A stretch of DNA of 64,000 nucleotides from Diplocarpon mali (GCA_024741835.1 JAENRP010000001.1:62001-126000); one strand, 5' to 3'. Positions 46,937 through 60,500 are shown, counted from the stretch's first letter. The notes: generated by a model not told the origin, from the letters alone. Program-made: numbers and translations.

Positions 46937-49437
46937 GTTGATAAAGCCCTTGGACGCGGCCCATAGGAGAGGATGCTCTCATCCGGCCCTCTAGAGAGTC
47001 TTGACGGCGCGCAAGTGGCAACGTCGATTTGGGGGAGGGGGGGGGAGCAGCGGCTGACGATACCTGCGAAGTACTGATCGATCCGAGAACGAAGCCTTGC
47101 AGACACCCTCAGAGGTGAGGAGTGCTTTCAACATGAGCTGAAGTTGAAGGTTCACAAGAAAAAGCAATCCGAGCCGCGGCTCCATTTTTGGCGTTTCGGA
47201 ATTACCACCATCTCATCTAGTCCTGGCTGGGCTCGGAAAGGATAAATGAAAGACCGTTCGACATTGGCACCTCGAGAGTTCTCCAATCGACGCCTCGAAA
47301 AGGCCTGAAGCTCCAGAGTCGTGGTTGATCCGAGAGTTGAGAGGTCATCCAAGCAGCCGGGCCGTTGAAGGCCTTGCCAGCAGCAAGATGGGATGGGTGA
47401 AGGATACCGGTGTTTCAGTTACCGCACCACAATCCGATCCTTACATAAGCCACCAACATGGCAAATCTGGAGATGGGATTCTTCTCCGACCCTGGACAGG
47501 CAGAGTCTGTGCATTCAGTTTCGTGTAGAAGTGACAGGCCACCCGATTGGTGTAGACCCAGGGCAGATGTGCCGCAAATGACTCGCAATATCAAATACAC
47601 CTTTTGCCCGAGTTGAGGACGAGACGCGTAAGAACTCGTCCGCATCGCACCGTGAACCCGAGCTTCGAGGGCAAAGCCGCGATGTCTCCCCTCGATGGCG
47701 GCGCGCGCGATGAGAGGTCCGGGCAGGGCGCTGGGGTTGAGGATGAGGTTGTTACGTCGCCGCTCCTTTCTGCCCCTCCCAGCTTCACGATGGGCTGAAT
47801 GGAACAGTCAGGGCAAAAGCGGTGCCAGGAACATGGGGATTGCGGTGAGCGGTAAGGGCATGTTCAGAGCATATGCGAACGAGCGACAGGATCCTCTCGT
47901 CTCACCTGATGGCGCACATAAATCAGTCACATACACGGCATTTGGAGTAGGACCTTCGACACTCGTCGTCGCGGAACGCGGGGCATTCATGGGGATTCGA
48001 AGAAGCGAGCGCACGGAGCCAGTTAATTAAGGCACCCGCGGCTGGCTTGGCGCCATAGCGCCGGCGAGGTCCTGCGTACCAAGTATATTCGCATCAGGTC
48101 TCTGCCTCCATGGTATGAATTACTCAGCGATCGGTGTCAACCCATATCTTGATAGGAACAGGCATGGTTCCACGACCTCTCTTTGCCCGGGCGCCGACGC
48201 GCTCGCCTGATAATCGTGCGGTGGCTTGCCTGAGCGTCAATGTGAGGAATCATCAAGTGCTTACGTGCCTGTGCCCTGCCATCTCTCTAGTCGTATGAAC
48301 GGCCCCGGCTTCGTTGCGGACCGAGTCCCTAACACATCGGGCCTCGCTAATCATTCCAACAATCCAGCGTATAGCGTGTCCCAAGGAAGTTGTTGGATCT
48401 TGGTTAACTCCCAAAGGGCGTTTGTTTTACTACATTTAAAAGGGCGTGTGATAGGGTGGCTTTTGGTAAGCCGAAAGTCCGTGTGCAGGCGGTTTTGCAT
48501 CATGTATCTGTCACAACTTGATTGCACTGTAGTAGGAGTATAGATATGTCGCTAACGTTAACAGGTTTGAAGTCGAGTCCTGTAAGAGCAGCAGCTTGCT
48601 AATCTACCATAGAACTATCAAAAACTACATATAATCAAGACACCTGAGAGTAAACTACTCGGACTATCTTTCAGCTATCATTTACGGCTTAAACAGCCTT
48701 GATAACCTTGATTCTATCAAGCCGGATACTTGCAATCGCAACACCAAAATCCTGCATCCCACCTCTATACCAGTGCAGACCAGGCACCTTTCGCACAATA
48801 CCCTGACAAGATACTCTCACAAAGCTGATATTGAACTTTGCATCTACATATTGATCTAAACTTCCCCCTAGAGTACCACTTCTGAAAACCAATGTTTTGG
48901 AGTTATTGAACAACTCCAAGGACTGCAAATATAAACACCTATTCCTGAAGGTCCCACCTACCATGACATCCGAACCTGTCTGGCCACAGAGGTAGCCACA
49001 AAGAGATCTCAGTAGGTAGCGGTCAATCCCATCCCATCCCTGCTGCCGGCGCCGCCCTACCCTTGCGAATTCTTATCCTGGATATAGTAAACAGAGCTGC
49101 TCACGCCTTGGCATTGATGTTTGTCCACAAACCCTTAACCGAGTGCTAGTAAATTATCCATCAGGTGCAATAGAGAGTCCACTAACCCAAGTAGCTAAGT
49201 CTCTGCGTTAAATCCTGCCTTAGTAAGAGAAGAGTATTGATCTATGGCGAGGTAATCCTCTAATAGTACTCTAATAGAGTGCACGAGAAAGCATGAGGTG
49301 CAGAAGATGGTGTTGATTGTCTTATATTCTGAGGAGAGTTCAGAGTGAACTCGAGAATCTCCAAGTGTGGGTGCCTAAGCGCCCTGGCACCCCGTCATCT
49401 GAATCGCATCTGATATGCATTTAGCTGCAACATTATA

Positions 49438-49563
49438 AACCATCAAACAGATCCACTCTCAGGACACGTGCAGAGCAAGTAAACGGCTGTAGCGCGAGTA
49501 AACTATTAAACAGATCCACTCTCAGGACATGCGTAGAGCAAGTAAACGGCTGTAGCGCGACTA
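49438..49563. repeat. 63-bp tandem repeat, two copies
   Basis: AAACAGATCCACTCTCAGGA recurs at 49445 and 49508, followed in both by AGAGCAAGTAAACGGCTGTA and GCGCGA. The copies differ mainly at CACGTGC versus CATGCGT. The period is 63 bp. No coding frame crosses it. Confidence 0.85.
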
Positions 49564-49794
49564 CACGAATTGTGCAGAGAAAACATCAAGTCGGCTTCAG
49601 TAAGCAAGCAATCTACCACAGCGCTTTGCTAGCGCTTTCCACATTGACCCCTAGCGATTTCCCTTTCTCCTGAAAACACGACTCTTCCTATTCCTCTTCA
49701 TCTATACCACGAAACAAAGCAACTTCTCGACAAAATCCAGCCGAGCTTCAGCAACCACTCCAGAAATCTCTACTTCCATTCCACACACGCCTTC

Positions 49795-49926
49795 ATGCCT
49801 CGGGCCACCGTGACCTCGCCCACCACGGGCTCCGAGTCTGAGATCCTGACCTCCCTTCAGAGTGAAGCACTTCAGAGCCAGTACACCACAAAGCGCTCTC
49901 CCGAGGAATGCAGAGAAAGACGTTGA
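49795..49926 (+). pseudogene. Short ORF, possible 5' remnant of a lost gene
   Basis: A 43-codon frame (MPRATVTSPTTGSESEIL, later TKRSPEECRERR) ends in a TGA. Just beyond, another frame gives ENPPIPIPEPDDALASF. Both have coding-like composition but no single frame joins them, and no domain is recognised. It may be a truncated, frameshifted gene start or a chance ORF. Confidence 0.25.
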
Positions 49927-50393
49927 AGCCCCGCCCGCGTCCTTCTCTACAGCCTACGCGCGAGAATCCCCCAATCCCGATTCCAGAGCCTGACGATGCG
50001 CTCGCCTCGTTTTGCTACCTGTCTCCATCCTGGGGGGTTCGGTCGCCGTTGGGTGCGGTGCGATACTCTATTGCGTGATACGAGTGCCTTGGTGTTTCTC
50101 GCGTGGGTCTGTTGCGCACATGCTTGCTCTTTTCTACCCACGGCTTTGCTTCTTTGGGGTAAGATAGCGGTCGGAATGGAGACTATAGATTCCACAAAGC
50201 ATAAGCCAGTTGAGCGTCTTGGACCTGCTGTGATTGCGGAGAGACCATTGCAGCTTTGTTAGCACAAGTGTTCGGTGCTTTCTCAAGATTCTCGACATGT
50301 AGGTTACATGGTAATCAAGCATGCTAACCCTGCGTTTGAGATACGGGAGTCTTCTATCGAGAATGGATATATGTATACATATATCCACATATC

Positions 50394-51746
50394 TCAAATA
50401 GTGATTCGGCTGTCACCAACCTCCTCCCCATCCTCAACAGCATAAAGATCTCTCCCATACGTTCGGTTCAGCTTCACCAAGTTCACAACCTCACCCCCCT
50501 CCATCCTGACCCATGTCTCGACCTCCATCTCCCCGTAGCTCCCAGACTCTCCACTTCCCTCTTGAAAGCTCAAGCTCAGACACCTCGCGCCCCGTCTCCA
50601 TCTCCCATAACCACCATACCCGGAATGTTTTCCAAAACACAATTTCGGGCCCTCCACGCCTTCCTCCCTGACCACACCAGTCACATCCGCGGGCCAGTTG
50701 GCGCACCACGCATCTCCGTGGTCATGCCCACTATACACCGAATGTAGGCCGGGTGTATCGATGAGGGCTTGCATGAAGCCCACATCTCTCCCCTCGCCTT
50801 GTCCTTGTCCTTGAGCAGCGAGAGGTACATCGTCATTCAGTCCCGGGAACACGGCGCTCTCATCTCCCCGCTCCGGGAAAACGGTTTCTTGTAGGGCGAG
50901 GAATGCAGAGGGGGGAATGTGTACGAATGCCAGACTGGGGATTGTCTTGTTGAACCTGGCAGCCAGGTGGGAAGAAGTGCTCGTGAACCAGGACACGACC
51001 GACGCGGGGACGAAGTTGGGAATGTATTCTTCCACGCCTTGAAAGTGAGCACCACCCTGACTGTCGAAGAACCAGAGGATAGCTGCGGGTGAGTCTTCGT
51101 CGCCGTCGCCTTTGCCCCGGCGTGATGGAGGATAGATAAGTAGATAATAGTTCGTCACGCCCTCCCCACCCGCGACTTCTGCTCGCGTATACGAGCCCTC
51201 GTATTTCTCTTCCTCGGCGAAAAGAGCACGACGCGAGAGGTTGAACTGCGAATCGTGGTTCCCGTATGTACTTGCCCATGAGAGATTCCTATCTACCAGG
51301 GGCCGAACGATCACGTCCAGGTATTTAGTAGAGTTTGAGAGGAAGGTGTTTTCGCCCGTGATCAGGTCGCCGTCTACTTGCATTCTTTCAGTATTGTATG
51401 GTCACTAATTTTGGAAATTCGGAACGGGGAAAGGGAGCTTGGCGAAGCGAATGAACGCACTTAGCACGACGAAATCAGGCCTCTCGATATCAAGGACGTC
51501 GTTCATCACCCGGCTCGATCTTAGATCTTGATCAATCCCCCACCCATCCTCCTCTTCTCCGTAGTGGAGGTCAGAGAAGATAGTGATTCTGAATTCGTCG
51601 TAGGCGTTGAGATGCAGGACAGATTGGTGCGAGCTTTTGGATCTGGGTCGTCGTACGATGAAGAGGGACAGATAACGGGTGAAGAGGTGAGAGAGGAAGA
51701 AGAGAAGAAGAATTACCGTCACGATAAAATGTAGCGGGAATTGCAT
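50394..51746 (-). CDS. Membrane-anchored calcineurin-like metallophosphoesterase
   Basis: A two-metal phosphoesterase of the purple-acid/Dcr2-like type. Two exons fit in phase: 51746-51461 and 51373-50394, with a GTGCGT..GTAG intron splitting an Asn codon, giving 421 aa. An N-terminal hydrophobic anchor (FIVTVILLLFFLSHLFTRYL) precedes the catalytic domain. Metal-site motifs are in order: FSDLHYG (Asp59, His61), NGDLITGEN (Asp98), YGNHDS (Asn134, His135), VHIPPSA (His247) and YSGHDHGD (His312, His314). A low-complexity QGQGQGEGRD lies before the last motif. Orientation suggests a lumenal or extracellular catalytic domain. The substrate cannot be told from sequence. A GPI protein gene on the same strand follows at 52142. 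Confidence 0.88.
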
Positions 51747-52141
51747 GTTGAAAAGTGTATAGTTGCATCATTTTGGACTTGGAGTTGTGGGTAGATGAGT
51801 TGTTGCCTCGTGAAGAGGATCGATTGATACATGGTTTGATGTGCTGCAACGACTAGATATGATTGGCCAATGTAGCCGAAGCTGCGTCAACGAGTCTGTA
51901 CTTCATCATTTGAACATCATAAGATTCAATTTTCTCTGCTTGCCCCAGTTATGCAATCTGATTCAATTGAAATGTTCAGTATCTATTATGTATATTAAGA
52001 GGGTAATTATTCCCCGGTTCGGTTGTGTATGTCACCTCGCGTTTCCATATGTCATCCCGTCCCCCCGATCCCAGACAACATTACAGCTACCAAGCCTCTC
52101 CTATTCTCACGACATCCTCTTTGAACTTCAATATGGGAGTG

Positions 52142-52468
52142 CTACAAGGAGGCAACGGCGAAAGCCAAGAAGACCGCCAAGCCAGCAGTCCCATACCCAG
52201 CCTCTTTCAATGACGATGCTGCTGAATCTGTGACAGGCGGAGAGGTTGGTGAGACTGGGACCGAGGAGTTGGAAGCTGATGTACCGTTACCGTTTGAAGT
52301 GCCGGTCGGTACGTATGTGTAGGAGGATGTTGTGAGAGTAGCCGGTGCATATGTCGAGTATGGTGGGTAAGAGGCAGTGGTGTTGACAGAAGATGACAAG
52401 GCGAGCCTGGTAAAGCTCGAAAGGAGGATGGCCATAATGGCGAAGAGGGTGCGCGAGGAGAATAGCAT
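52142..52468 (-). CDS. Small GPI-anchored Ser/Thr-rich cell-surface protein
   Basis: A 108-aa product with all marks of a GPI protein. It has an N-terminal signal peptide (MLFSSRTLFAIMAILLSSFT, cleavage near ALS), a Ser/Thr/Tyr/Pro-rich mature part with several N-glycosylation sites (NTTA, NGNGT, NSS), and a C-terminal hydrophobic tail (AGLAVFLAFAVASL) after small residues SAASS that could be the omega site. The frame is open upstream to 52684, but those 72 codons lack signal character, so 52468 is chosen. It probably sits in the wall or plasma membrane. No enzymatic domain is seen. Confidence 0.72.
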   Translation of the reverse strand: MLFSSRTLFAIMAILLSSFTRLALSSSVNTTASYPPYSTYAPATLTTSSYTYVPTGTSNGNGTSASNSSVPVSPTSPPVTDSAASSLKEAGYGTAGLAVFLAFAVASL

Positions 52469-53467
52469 CTTGGGTAAATGCTTGTATTCGGTAAGGATTT
52501 TTTTATGAACGACAGGCTGTGATGTGGGAGGTGCGCGAAACGGTTTGAACGATAGACTTTGTGTTTGGAGGAGATGCTTGGAATTGCTTGAAGAATGAAT
52601 TGAGATGCAGCAACAGCGACTAGAGGGAAAAGAAGTATTTATCCACAACTCGCCACCGCTACAAGCCTCGTCAGATACTTGCAAAGCTTGACTCAGCCAT
52701 TCACCACCATGACGTGCGACGATTCATAGTCCTTACTAGATGAGGGAATACCAAAGTATAAAAAGATGCGCAGCCAGTAGCGATCGGATTGGCTGGACTT
52801 TATTCGGATAAATGTTGTTGTGATGTGCTATGCTGTGCTGTGGCTGTGAGAAAAGCTGACGACAGGAAGCTTTTGCACCACCAATGCCATCCTGGCAGCG
52901 GTGCATTCCGACATGCATTTTACGGAGAAAGCAGGGGGCCAAGCGCAACACATGAGGCTCAGCTCGTTACAAGTAGGGACCGACAATGAGGAGCCATGAC
53001 TGGAGAAGAGGCTTTGACGTGCCAGAGACGCGCCATTGCTTGCTGCATAGTATGTTCCTTTTCCACAGAGTAGAAAATCCTGGTGGAGGGCAGGTCGAGG
53101 TTTGTACGTGAGCGCTCCTTGCTTGTCTCGTCACCTGACCTTGACGTTCCGTCTCGGTCTGGTACTGGCCCGCACCCCAGTACCCACGTCACATGATCGG
53201 ACGAAAGTAAGGTTCTCGACTTCGAGTCGGCAAAGCTGGCTGTGCAGAAATGCCTCGGCCCCTCTTCACCTCTGCAAAGTAAGAGTTGCGAGGTCCGGAG
53301 GGGTTACCAGGTCGTGATATTCCAGTGGCAAAATCTATTTTTTCCAGGAGACAAAGCCGAGGTCCCCCACTTGAAGATAACGATAACGCTACGACCCCAT
53401 CGGCCTCGTCGTTTGCCTCGATGCCCGACGTCCGACGTCCGACCTGCTCCCACTCTCTCTCAATGCC
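52469..53467. other. Intergenic region before GH18 gene
   Basis: Shared upstream region of the divergent GPI protein and GH18 genes. Short overlapping frames on both strands, none with a domain. Nothing else is seen. Confidence 0.5.
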
Positions 53468-54531
53468 ATGCCTCCCATACCCCCAGCTACTACCCCGCGG
53501 ATAGTTGTCTACTACCAGACGCAGCACAATCCCGATGGCACGCCCTGCTCAATCCTGCCAATCATTACGCAGCCGAACATCGCGGTGACACACGTCAATC
53601 TCGCCGCCATTCACTTGAACGATCCGCCAGGAAATATACACCTAGTACATCACACTCTCAAACTGCTCTGAGAGCCTCCTGTTAACATCTGCAGAATGAC
53701 CATGCCCCCTCTGACCCCCGCTACCACACCCTCTGGGCTGAACTCCGTATCCTGCAAGCCTCGGGTATCAAAGTCCTGGGAATGCTGGGCGGCGCAGCGA
53801 AAGGATCTTTCACACGTCTCGATCTCGACGAGACGACTTTCGAAGCATACTACATTCCTCTGCGGAACCTCGTGAGAGAACGGGGTCTTGATGGGCTGGA
53901 CCTGGACGTCGAGGAGACTATGACTCTAGCGGGGATCATACGGCTCATTGACCGATTGAAAAGCGACTTCGGAAAAGATTTCATCATTACCCTCGCCCCA
54001 GTCGCCGCCGCATTGATGTCCGATCGGCCCGAACATAATCTTTCTGGCTTCAGCTACGAGGCGCTGGAGGTTATGCGAGGGAAAGATATCGGCTGGTACA
54101 ACACGCAGTTCTACTGCGGGTGGGGAGACATGAGTAAGACAGACGGTTTCGACTTTATCGTGGCAAGAGGCTACCCTGCAGACAAGATCGTGATTGGTAT
54201 GGTCACGAACCCGGGGAATGGAAGCGGCTGGGTGCCGCTTGAGGTCTTGCAGGAAGTGCTGCTTACGCTGAGGTCGAGATACTCGGGGTTTGGGGGGGTG
54301 ATGGGCTGGGAGTATTTTAATTCCTTACCAGGTGACAGGGCGAGACCTTGGGAATGGGCTGCATACATGACGAAGCATGTCAGGAATCTTCCTCCTCCGC
54401 CTCCCACTCCAGCTCCGGTAGCAAATCCTGCTCATTATCCACTTTTGGTGGATGATGATGCAGAGACCAAGGACGATGCACCTGTGCCGGCAGAATTCAA
54501 ATACTATTCGGACGACAACAATTCTCAATGA
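53468..54531 (+). CDS. GH18 family glycoside hydrolase (chitinase-like)
   Basis: Two exons, 53468-53644 and 53695-54531, give 337 aa in phase. The barrel begins RIVVYYQTQH and continues VTHVNLAAIHLND, IKVLGMLGGAAKGSF and the catalytic D-x-x-D-x-D-x-E motif as DGLDLDVEE (Asp125 to Glu132). Further strands are FIITLAPVAA, IGWYNTQFYCGWG, IVIGMVTNPGNGSGW and GVMGWEYFNS, so all catalytic and substrate-lining elements are present. There is no signal peptide and no chitin-binding module. The C-terminus is Pro-rich, then acidic. Action on intracellular or turnover-related GlcNAc polymers, or non-classical export, is inferred. Exact substrate (chitin or N-glycan core) is unknown. Confidence 0.85.
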
Positions 54532-57500
54532 GATTTTGATGGCTCAATTATACACTATCCGACTTGAATACTGACTTACCATCTTGCCCCGCAGCCAGTA
54601 CATTTCTCGCATTCTTCTCTGCACTCTACTCCACGCTGAAAGTTTCATCCCTTCCGGCACTCCCCTTAACTTTTGCATTCCCTATTCTTGGGGACTATCC
54701 GGTTCCGGACCAAAGCCTCAATGGCCTATTCGTGTCCATAGTATGCGCATCGCCAGTGCGACCAATCCGCCCTAGCTGTCAGGTTTGGGTTTCAATGCCG
54801 CCTCTCGGTTTGACTGAAACATGAATCAGTCTGTAGTAATGTGCTTTTCCACGGAATATTCTATGCGGCTTCCCGACAACAGTCTTAGGTAGTAGTGATG
54901 AGCAAGTGCTTCCATCGCAGTATCCGTACTTGTGGCCTGACTTTGAATACGCTGCTGGGCATTCGCTCCTGAGATTCTTGCGGTTTCTAAAAATTGCTTG
55001 CAAAGCGACGGTTCGTAGCTGAAAGATATATCGGCGCCCGTATTCGTCAGTAGCTATGAATGAGTCTCGTGAGTTAATATCATTTCACTTGGGAGAAACC
55101 CCGTGTACTTCCGCTTTGAACTTTTGACTTGATCCAGGGAGTTCTTTGCCCGCAGATTTTTGCGATCTGGGGCAATTTTCAATAGCCAGGTATGCAGGCT
55201 TCTCTTATTAAGAGTGCAGAAATAGAAGAAAATCGCCAGAACTGCGTGTTATCCAACCAACACCTCAGTACTCTCTTTTCCCTGAAAGGAAAGAAGATGT
55301 ATCGTCGATATATTCGGGACTAGCAGCCTACACTTCAATAGCGCCCGAAGCCGACAGCAGAAGTTTATCCCCGAGCTATCAGCTGCGATACTCTAACATT
55401 TTAGTACTTTGTTCTTTTAGAACTGTTTCACTTGAATATAATCAAAGCTCAGATGAAATGCTGCGTGGTACGATATTTGCTCTCGATTTCTGCCGAGTGG
55501 AAAATGCTCCAAGGTTATTTTTGGGGAATTGTCGTCGCCGTGGCTTCCCTGTCACATTGGGCAAGGTTCAACTCAAGACGTACTAGTTTGCTCTTCTAAG
55601 GCTCGGGCCGTCTGTCTTGGCGCGGGATAGAGACGCGGGGGTTGCGGTGAAGTAAACAAAACTTTGCCATAAGCGATATTTTCCCAAGTACCTAGGACTG
55701 ATATGGGTTTTGACAACGTACTTTATATTTCAACCACTCCAGAAGAAGAATCATATTCTGTAACGCAGAATCAAGAAATGTTGTAATTTTGTTTCCCTTC
55801 CACTGTCCCAGAAGAGGTTTTTCAGACAGTTCTGTGCGAATTATGCTCTTAAACATACAAAGCAGCTCATCTTCAGCGTCGCACAAGGTCTTGGCGACAT
55901 CTCCTGACAAGTTTGGTCCATTCGTCGATGTGCTATATATAGCGCTTCTTATAGGTCCAGCTTATCAAATCAACTCTCTAGGTATTCAAAAACCCTAACG
56001 CAGAAATCACCTAAGAAATCTCCACTGACTTCCCGGTTACAGCCCGCCACGAACTACTCGGAAGCCTATCGCTTATCGGCCCTGGCCTAATGAGCTAAAG
56101 AAAAGTAGACCCGCTCTGCGTTATTCTTTTGTCGTAGTGATGCCTTGCAGCGTCTAGAGATAAAGAACTCTCGTCTTATTACTTCAAGGCTAAAATTCGT
56201 AATGGCAAAGGGAAGCCCTATAGCCTCGTCTTCTGCAGTCGCCTCTGAAATTTCTGTATCTAGATCAGCAGGGATGATATTTCTTTTTCCAAACTGATAA
56301 TAGGACGTGTTACATGGGTCTCTTGCTTCAACCGCTGTCCCTGCCTCCTGAACGTCGAGTACAGATCTCCATTCTCCCAATCTGAAGATGAAGTCAAAAT
56401 TGCCAATGTTTCCGCGGTCTAAAGGCTGGGAGGAACAGACATAGTGCCTAGTTCAGGGGCAGCTAGTGAGTTCGAGTCTATGGCTTTCTAAAAGTAAGAC
56501 CTCATCGAGCTGGATTTTAGCACCGAGGATACCGAGAAGGCTTCTGTAGTAATGTGTATGGCTAAAATGAATGTTGAGAAGCCTGATATAATGCAGCGGC
56601 GCTTCAGACTTTTAATAAAAGTATGCTTTAGAAATTTATGTATTCCATAGTGTTGTCCAGAAAATTCTGTTGGAGTAGTGATATCTTGAATTTGGGGTTG
56701 TTTCAGGTATAATATAATCATGAATTTAATGCGAAAACTGAATATTGAGAACACTGAATTTTAGCGAAAAATATCCGCATGTAGCAGTATTCGTCTCCAT
56801 GCTAGATTACTCAAGCTCTTTCTGCGTCAATCCTGGCCAGTACAGGAACAGTAATGTTTTTCTGGCCATGAACTTTTATAGATACTGGGGTGGATTGGTA
56901 GACTCGACCTCTTGCATGACTACCTTAAGGAAGGTCGTGAAAAGGAAAGAGACGCTGGTTTCATCACCAGCGGTAATCTTCTAACTCTTAAAGGATAAAC
57001 ATGAGCAGACCAAGTCACCACACACGAGAAAGCCTTGAGCAAATCAAGCACTTGAGACGGGTCCCAGTTACATTTACTTATACAATAATTCGACTGCTGA
57101 TACAATACCATGCTTCTAGAATCATGCTGGCTCTCAAGTCCTCTCTCGTTCGGTAAGGAAGGCTGACTCTTCCAAACACGAAAGCAGATCATCTTTTTTT
57201 GCTGCCAAGCCTTCACCTACTGCTCATTTGAGGATGATACACGCAGCATTGAATATTCAGGTCGAAGTGATTAGTAACGCTATATTCCGCTTGAAAGGTC
57301 AGGCTCAAAGTTCAAAGTAGGGATATAGAGAATACTTCTGCCTTGAACTCTGCGAAGGATACCTCGAAACTTAACACAGGATGAGGTATATGTATGCTTA
57401 TTAGTATTGCCGAAATACGCTCAGGCAAACTCGGGACGAATGCGAAACAGGGTATCACTGATAATAGATCTACGACACAGAAGATCTGAAATGAAGAGAT

Positions 57501-60500
57501 ATCAGCCATAATTCCCGAGAACCCATTGATTACGAGACTTGAAGTTTCAGAGTAATTACCATTCAAGAAGCACAATATCAGTATCACCTACTTTCAGATA
57601 CCATCGCCAAGCTTCAACTGAAAACTATCGTGCTAAGAAGGGGCTAGGTTCAAGAAATGAAGTCCAGCTACTAAGAGTCTTTTCAAGATCTTTGTTTACG
57701 CTATCAAAGCCGCGGGAAAGTCTCCTCGTTTCTATGAGGAATTATAGCTTGCAGATATGGGGACCTGGTCTGGGATCAAAGTGAATGTTGAATTTGATTC
57801 AAGATTTTGCAAAAATTGGATGTAAATTCGTAGATAAAAGGGGCATCTGAGACTCGTTTGCCCTGACATATTGAAGATGAGCCAATAGGTTCTGGATCAG
57901 CGATGCTAAGATGAGGAATGGGAGACTTTTTGTGAGGATTAAAACGTGGGATAGCAACTACGTAGCTCATTTGAGTAGCTGGCTAGACCTAACTTTCCCA
58001 ATTCCAGAGACTCACTCTGTCTAAAACTTGCAGTCAATTGTTGTCAACTCTGAATTCGTTGTCAATTCTATAGTATACAGTACCACTCCTAGGACCAAGC
58101 GTACGGACAACAAATTCGCTGGAACTTGAGCGTTTCTTTGGCACAAAGAGCTAGAGAGCAGCCAGGGTGTACGCAGTTCTCGAGTTGTAAGCGTTGCTGA
58201 GCAGATCAGTGATGCTTGGGATCCCCGCGGTTGTTTCAGTGATGTAAGCAAATTTTAAGCGAGATGCTCAAAATAAGAACATCCAAGAGCTATAATTCGA
58301 ATTTCTAGTCTGGAGAAGTTGCATTGTGATTCTTTGACTCATAATTATTGATTCATATGAATCATATAGATTTCCTGCTGCGACTCTATAGATTTAGTAT
58401 CTGTGGGGATACAGGTCACTTGCTGGTCATATGACGCAGTTATATGCTGGCTGCCAGGTGGAAAAGCTTGGCCATCGCAACTGTATTTACTCTACCCTAC
58501 ACACTCGAGGAATGGATTCGATAGGGAAGGCTCACAACGAATATTACAACTAGTGGTAGTCAGAGTCTCGATACCAACAGTATACCTACTATACATATAT
58601 GCTATAGTGCTGTAAAGTGTTTTGCTTGGGAATTAACTGGTCACAACATAAGCTTGGGAGCAAAATAACATGGAGAAGGTGGAATTGAGCTAGTGTTGTC
58701 CTTATAATTCCAACGGCCTGATATTTTGATGCCTCCTGGGATATGTAGGTTGCCCATCATTGACATACAACACGTGAAACAACCCCTCCTAGGACTGCAT
58801 ATCCAATCGCGTCACTTGAGCAGGCACTCTGATGAATGAAAGGTCGTGGAAGATGCACAGCATTGAGTGTCTCTGCACCTCTAGGGGTATTGAGTATATG
58901 AAGCCACTGTTGCGAGGCTTAAAGGGCCATTATGGTACTTATAATGCCAGAATTCGGGCTACGGCTGTCTTTAGCCACCCTGTTTAGTGCTCTCTGATAC
59001 GATCGCACTCTGTTATCTATCAGGGAGAAAGGCGACCTGGCTAACTTTCAAGAAAGAATTTCTATGACTATAGATCAGACTCAAAATCCTTGACTTTAAG
59101 TCAGTGGCCACAGTTAAATTGTCCCCCAAAGCTTGTTGATCTTGCGCTGTGTGTTTATCATCGGAATATTCCACTTCACGCATGGCAATACAAGCTAGAA
59201 ACCAGGAGCGCACATAAAAACCAACATTGCCATAATCAAGCTAACAAGAAGGCCGTTACTGCATTGAGTCGATATTAGTCGAGTATTACATACTTTATTG
59301 TTCTCTGAACCCCTGTAAGCTTAGCTATACCACCCTTCTGATTTTTCCTATTTACTTGACACCTAAAAGTACCACATGTTTATGATGTAAATACAAATAA
59401 TAATACATAGCAGAACAGTTTGAGATATTTCTTAGAGCAAAGTAATGACTTCTAAAGTCTATGCGCTGTTCAAAGAAAAACCGCTATATTCAAGTTTGTT
59501 TATTGTGTAAAGCCAAACTCCGTATCCCCTCAGTCTCTTGGCAATTACAGATCCTCCCAGTAAGATGATCAAGCAATGCTTGCGGCGCAATTTGTTACAG
59601 AACAGTCATTTTGTTGCCAAAAAGGAAGAACCCTGCAGTCGTGCTTAAAGCAGAAAGCTTTCTGCCACAAGAACCATACTAAAATCCGCTTAGTAGAGCA
59701 ATATTTGATAAAATTTATGCCCTATTGATTCCTACCAAGGTCTTTTCGCTAATTTCCTTCTTCCCTTAGCAGCAGTAAGGCCTTCATATCCCCAAAAATC
59801 AATACACAACCGCAGGCTGAAAACCACCCAGTGATTACATCCTCCGACCAAAGAGAAGCAAGCACACTTATAAGCAGAGTATTCTCTGACCCGAACACTC
59901 CAGCAGAAACTACACACATGGATATGCCAAAACTGGACTCCCTGCACCTTCGCCAGTAGCAATTCCCATCACGGCCCAACACGGCTGCGGATGTAAGTCC
60001 TGTGCGCGGCTTTGAGATCTGCAGGCTGTGTTTGTCCACCGATGATAACAAGCAAGTACCGCAGATACATCACCGTCAGGACCATGCCCACTGCCCACCC
60101 GAAAGACCCTCCCCATCTCTCCAAGACGCTCTCTTCCTGGATCCAGGAGTCAGCAGAAGCGATGTCCAAGGCCGGGAGAGAGCGTACACTGAACACGGCC
60201 GTCTCCCTGCGAAGCTGTGGCTGGTTCCTGGTTTCTGCTTTCCAAGCACTGAGTCGCAAGTATAAAGAGATGAGCCACGGCACGGGCCCGGCTCAACTGT
60301 AGCCTGCCGTGGGAGTATTGTATTTTGTACTCCGTGCCTGTATTCTGCCTCGACTGCTCTCCCTGCTTTCCATCACAGCTTCCAACCACAACTTCAACTC
60401 GGGGAACGTGTAAACCAACCCAGGACATTTCCCTCCATCCGAGAATATTCTCACGCCCCTTTTCAGAGCCTCACCCGACGAAATTGAACCCTCGTCCCCC

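Larger units (their letters stand above)
46937..50393. other. Intergenic region with kinase promoter and tandem repeat
   Basis: 46937-48060 has normal GC and probably includes the histidine kinase promoter. The open frames there are short and unsupported. 48100-49600 is AT-rich with no gene. A 63-bp tandem repeat (49438-49563) and a short, possibly truncated ORF (49795-49926) are listed separately. Confidence 0.45.

Noticed and set aside
48551..48610. tRNA-like arm (GGTTTGAAGTCGAGTCC)
   Set aside because: No matching acceptor stem or anticodon arm could be folded around it.
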